64,000 nt of DNA from Aestuariispira insulae (GTDB lineage: Bacteria > Pseudomonadota > Alphaproteobacteria > UBA8366 > Aestuariispiraceae): assembly GCF_003385955.1 (NCBI RefSeq), contig NZ_QRDW01000005.1:1-64000 (forward strand). Reading direction: 5' to 3'. The notes beneath the pieces were generated by a model, which saw nothing but the letters and a program-made list of their open reading frames with translations, was not told the DNA's origin and made no database searches. Position numbers and translations under genes: made by a program. Within the stretch, counting starts at the first letter, position 1; each line of letters begins with the position of its first letter. Below, one piece after another: positions 63,016 to 64,000 of the stretch.

Positions 63016-63877
63016 GCAGGCAACGGTTCCACAGTCTGCGGCGGCGCCACAGCATGCGGTGAATGATAATTCCAGCCGGATTTGGGTCCTGCCGGAATTG
63101 GGGAACCTGGAATGCATGCATACCCGGTTCCGGACCCACTGTTTCGCGCCCCATACCCACGATACATTTGTTTTGGGGCATATTATCCAGGGCAGTCAGA
63201 ATTATCGCAACAAGGGTGAGGAGCGGGTCTGGGGAAAAGGTACGACCCTGGTCATCAACCCGGATGACCTGCATGATTGCCGGCCCGGGGAAGAGGGCTC
63301 GGAATATCGGACGATCTACCCGAGCCAGGTTTTGATGCGGCAGATCGCGGAAGAAATTGGGGAGCGGCCGGCGGGACTTCCCTATTTTAAAATGCCGCAA
63401 TTCGAGGATGAGGCTTTATGCCGGTTATTCTGCCGGTTGCACGGCCTGTTCGAAGGGGATGGTGAGCGCCTGGAGCGTGAGACCGGTCTGCGTGAGATGC
63501 TGGGCTACCTGATCCGCCGTTATGCCGATGGCCGGGACCAGATGCGGAGCATTGGTGACGATCGTGATTTGGTTCGCAAAGTCTGTGATTTCATGAATGA
63601 CAACCTGGCCGAGGATATTGGCCTGGAAGAGCTGGCAGCGTTAGCGGGGATGAATCAGTTTCGTCTGATCCGTGCCTTTCGGAAGCACCTGGGGATCAGT
63701 CCCCATGCCTATCGCATGAACCGCCGGATCAATGAGGCGAAATCTATGCTGACAAAAGGAACGGACCTGGCCGAAGCCGCCATTTCCTGCGGCTTCTACG
63801 ACCAGGCCCATTTCACGAAAAACTTCAAGCGTGCAATCGGTGTCACGCCCAAATGCTATCAACGCGCGTTTGATTAA
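63008..63877 (+). CDS. AraC-family regulator (tandem copy 2)
   Basis: 289 residues from the ATG at 63008; in-frame starts at 62987 or 62999 are possible. It shares with copy 1 the cupin blocks (HTHDTFVLGHIIQG, NPDDLHDCRPGEEGSEYR) and the DNA-binding end (CGFYDQAHFTKNFKRAIGVTP). The pair arose by duplication and probably bind related ligands or form a heteromeric or successive switch. The target genes are not evident in the window. Its 3' end overlaps the stop of a converging gene by four bases. Confidence 0.87.
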   Translation: MAEQATVPQSAAAPQHAVNDNSSRIWVLPELGNLECMHTRFRTHCFAPHTHDTFVLGHIIQGSQNYRNKGEERVWGKGTTLVINPDDLHDCRPGEEGSEYRTIYPSQVLMRQIAEEIGERPAGLPYFKMPQFEDEALCRLFCRLHGLFEGDGERLERETGLREMLGYLIRRYADGRDQMRSIGDDRDLVRKVCDFMNDNLAEDIGLEELAALAGMNQFRLIRAFRKHLGISPHAYRMNRRINEAKSMLTKGTDLAEAAISCGFYDQAHFTKNFKRAIGVTPKCYQRAFD

Positions 63878-64000
63878 TAGCTCAGATACATGCGGACATA
63901 GGTGTCGTCGCGATCCTTGCCGCTGGCGTTGATGAATTGGATTTCACCGCTTCTGGTCGTGGTTAGGGTCAACTTGCCTTTGGCTTTCTGGCCTTTGGCA
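63874..64000 (-). CDS. 3' end of an unknown gene (partial)
   Basis: A reverse-strand frame enters from the right edge and ends at 63874-63876. The visible 41 residues read as a beta-strand-rich end (KGKLTLTTTRSGEIQFINAS ... YVRMYLSY) with a lysine/glycine-rich stretch before it. Codon use and the frame running to the edge support coding. No family could be named. It overlaps the stop of the converging AraC gene by four bases. Confidence 0.6.
   Translation of the reverse strand, partial: AKGQKAKGKLTLTTTRSGEIQFINASGKDRDDTYVRMYLSY

Noticed and set aside
1-64000. CRISPR arrays, tRNA or rRNA genes, integrases and phage genes
   Set aside because: Looked for by eye on both strands; no regular repeat-spacer array, conserved RNA sequence or integrase-like protein was seen.

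Overview
The window looks like chromosomal DNA of a free-living alphaproteobacterium, probably a marine or aquatic member of the Rhodospirillales and relatives. This rests on protein-level recognition only: the cysG-DUF2849-cysI-DUF934 sulfite-reduction block, the imelysin/DUF1111/DUF1513 block, type-2 heme A synthase, many PilZ, GGDEF/EAL and HD-GYP signalling proteins, and moderately GC-rich DNA. No rRNA, tRNA, CRISPR array or intact mobile element was seen. Most of the window is coding.

Layout. (1) 1-620: the tail of an unidentified gene, an AT-rich gene-free stretch and three copies of a 15-bp repeat, perhaps an insertion-sequence end. (2) 0.6-5.8 kb: a Fur-box-preceded operon of two imelysins, a di-heme DUF1111 protein and a Tat-exported DUF1513 protein. 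(3) 6-9.4 kb: an amino-acid-type binding protein, a beta-CASP metallo-hydrolase and a formate/nitrite channel. (4) 9.5-13.1 kb: assimilatory sulfite reduction (reverse strand) with a CysG whose methyltransferase half is truncated. (5) 13.3-22.9 kb: heme A synthase, a sulfotransferase-like protein, two PilZ-containing chemoreceptors, a cobalamin riboswitch in front of an unknown 126-residue protein, a YdcF protein, a PAS-GGDEF-EAL protein and a DjlA-like co-chaperone. (6) 23-36 kb: ABC-F ATPase, a small frameshifted membrane gene, cell-wall amidase, CBS protein, response regulator, PAS-GAF-HD-GYP protein, kynureninase, a lipoprotein, nucleoside hydrolase, leucine dehydrogenase, a GFA-fold protein and a large sulfotransferase. 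(7) 36-39 kb: ferric-iron ABC permease and binding protein behind two Fur-like boxes. (8) 39-46 kb: MarC, methylmalonate-semialdehyde dehydrogenase, an ankyrin protein inserted beside a scar of duplicated mmsA sequence, a CMD protein, two tandem solute-binding proteins and a DUF1835 protein. (9) 46-62 kb: an organophosphorus region with LysR regulator, phnW-phnA-phnY, an unknown small membrane protein, a PhyH-type dioxygenase, a methyltransferase, a glycerophosphodiesterase, a 2-aminoethylphosphonate ABC transporter, a Ca/Na antiporter and a Pho-box-preceded Na/Pi transporter. (10) 62-64 kb: two tandem AraC regulators and the end of another gene.

How the genes fit together. Two systems are clear. 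Iron acquisition is represented by the imelysin operon and FbpAB, both with Fur-like operators. Phosphonate use is represented by import (binding protein, ATPase, fused permease) and full conversion of 2-aminoethylphosphonate through phosphonoacetaldehyde and phosphonoacetate to acetate and phosphate. In both ABC importers a strong hairpin sits just after the binding-protein gene, which would favour excess binding protein over membrane parts. The most unusual points are the B12 riboswitch leading an unknown gene that lies directly before a soluble chemoreceptor, the truncated CysG, the PhyH dioxygenase and methyltransferase inside the phosphonate region, and the mmsA duplication scar next to the ankyrin gene.
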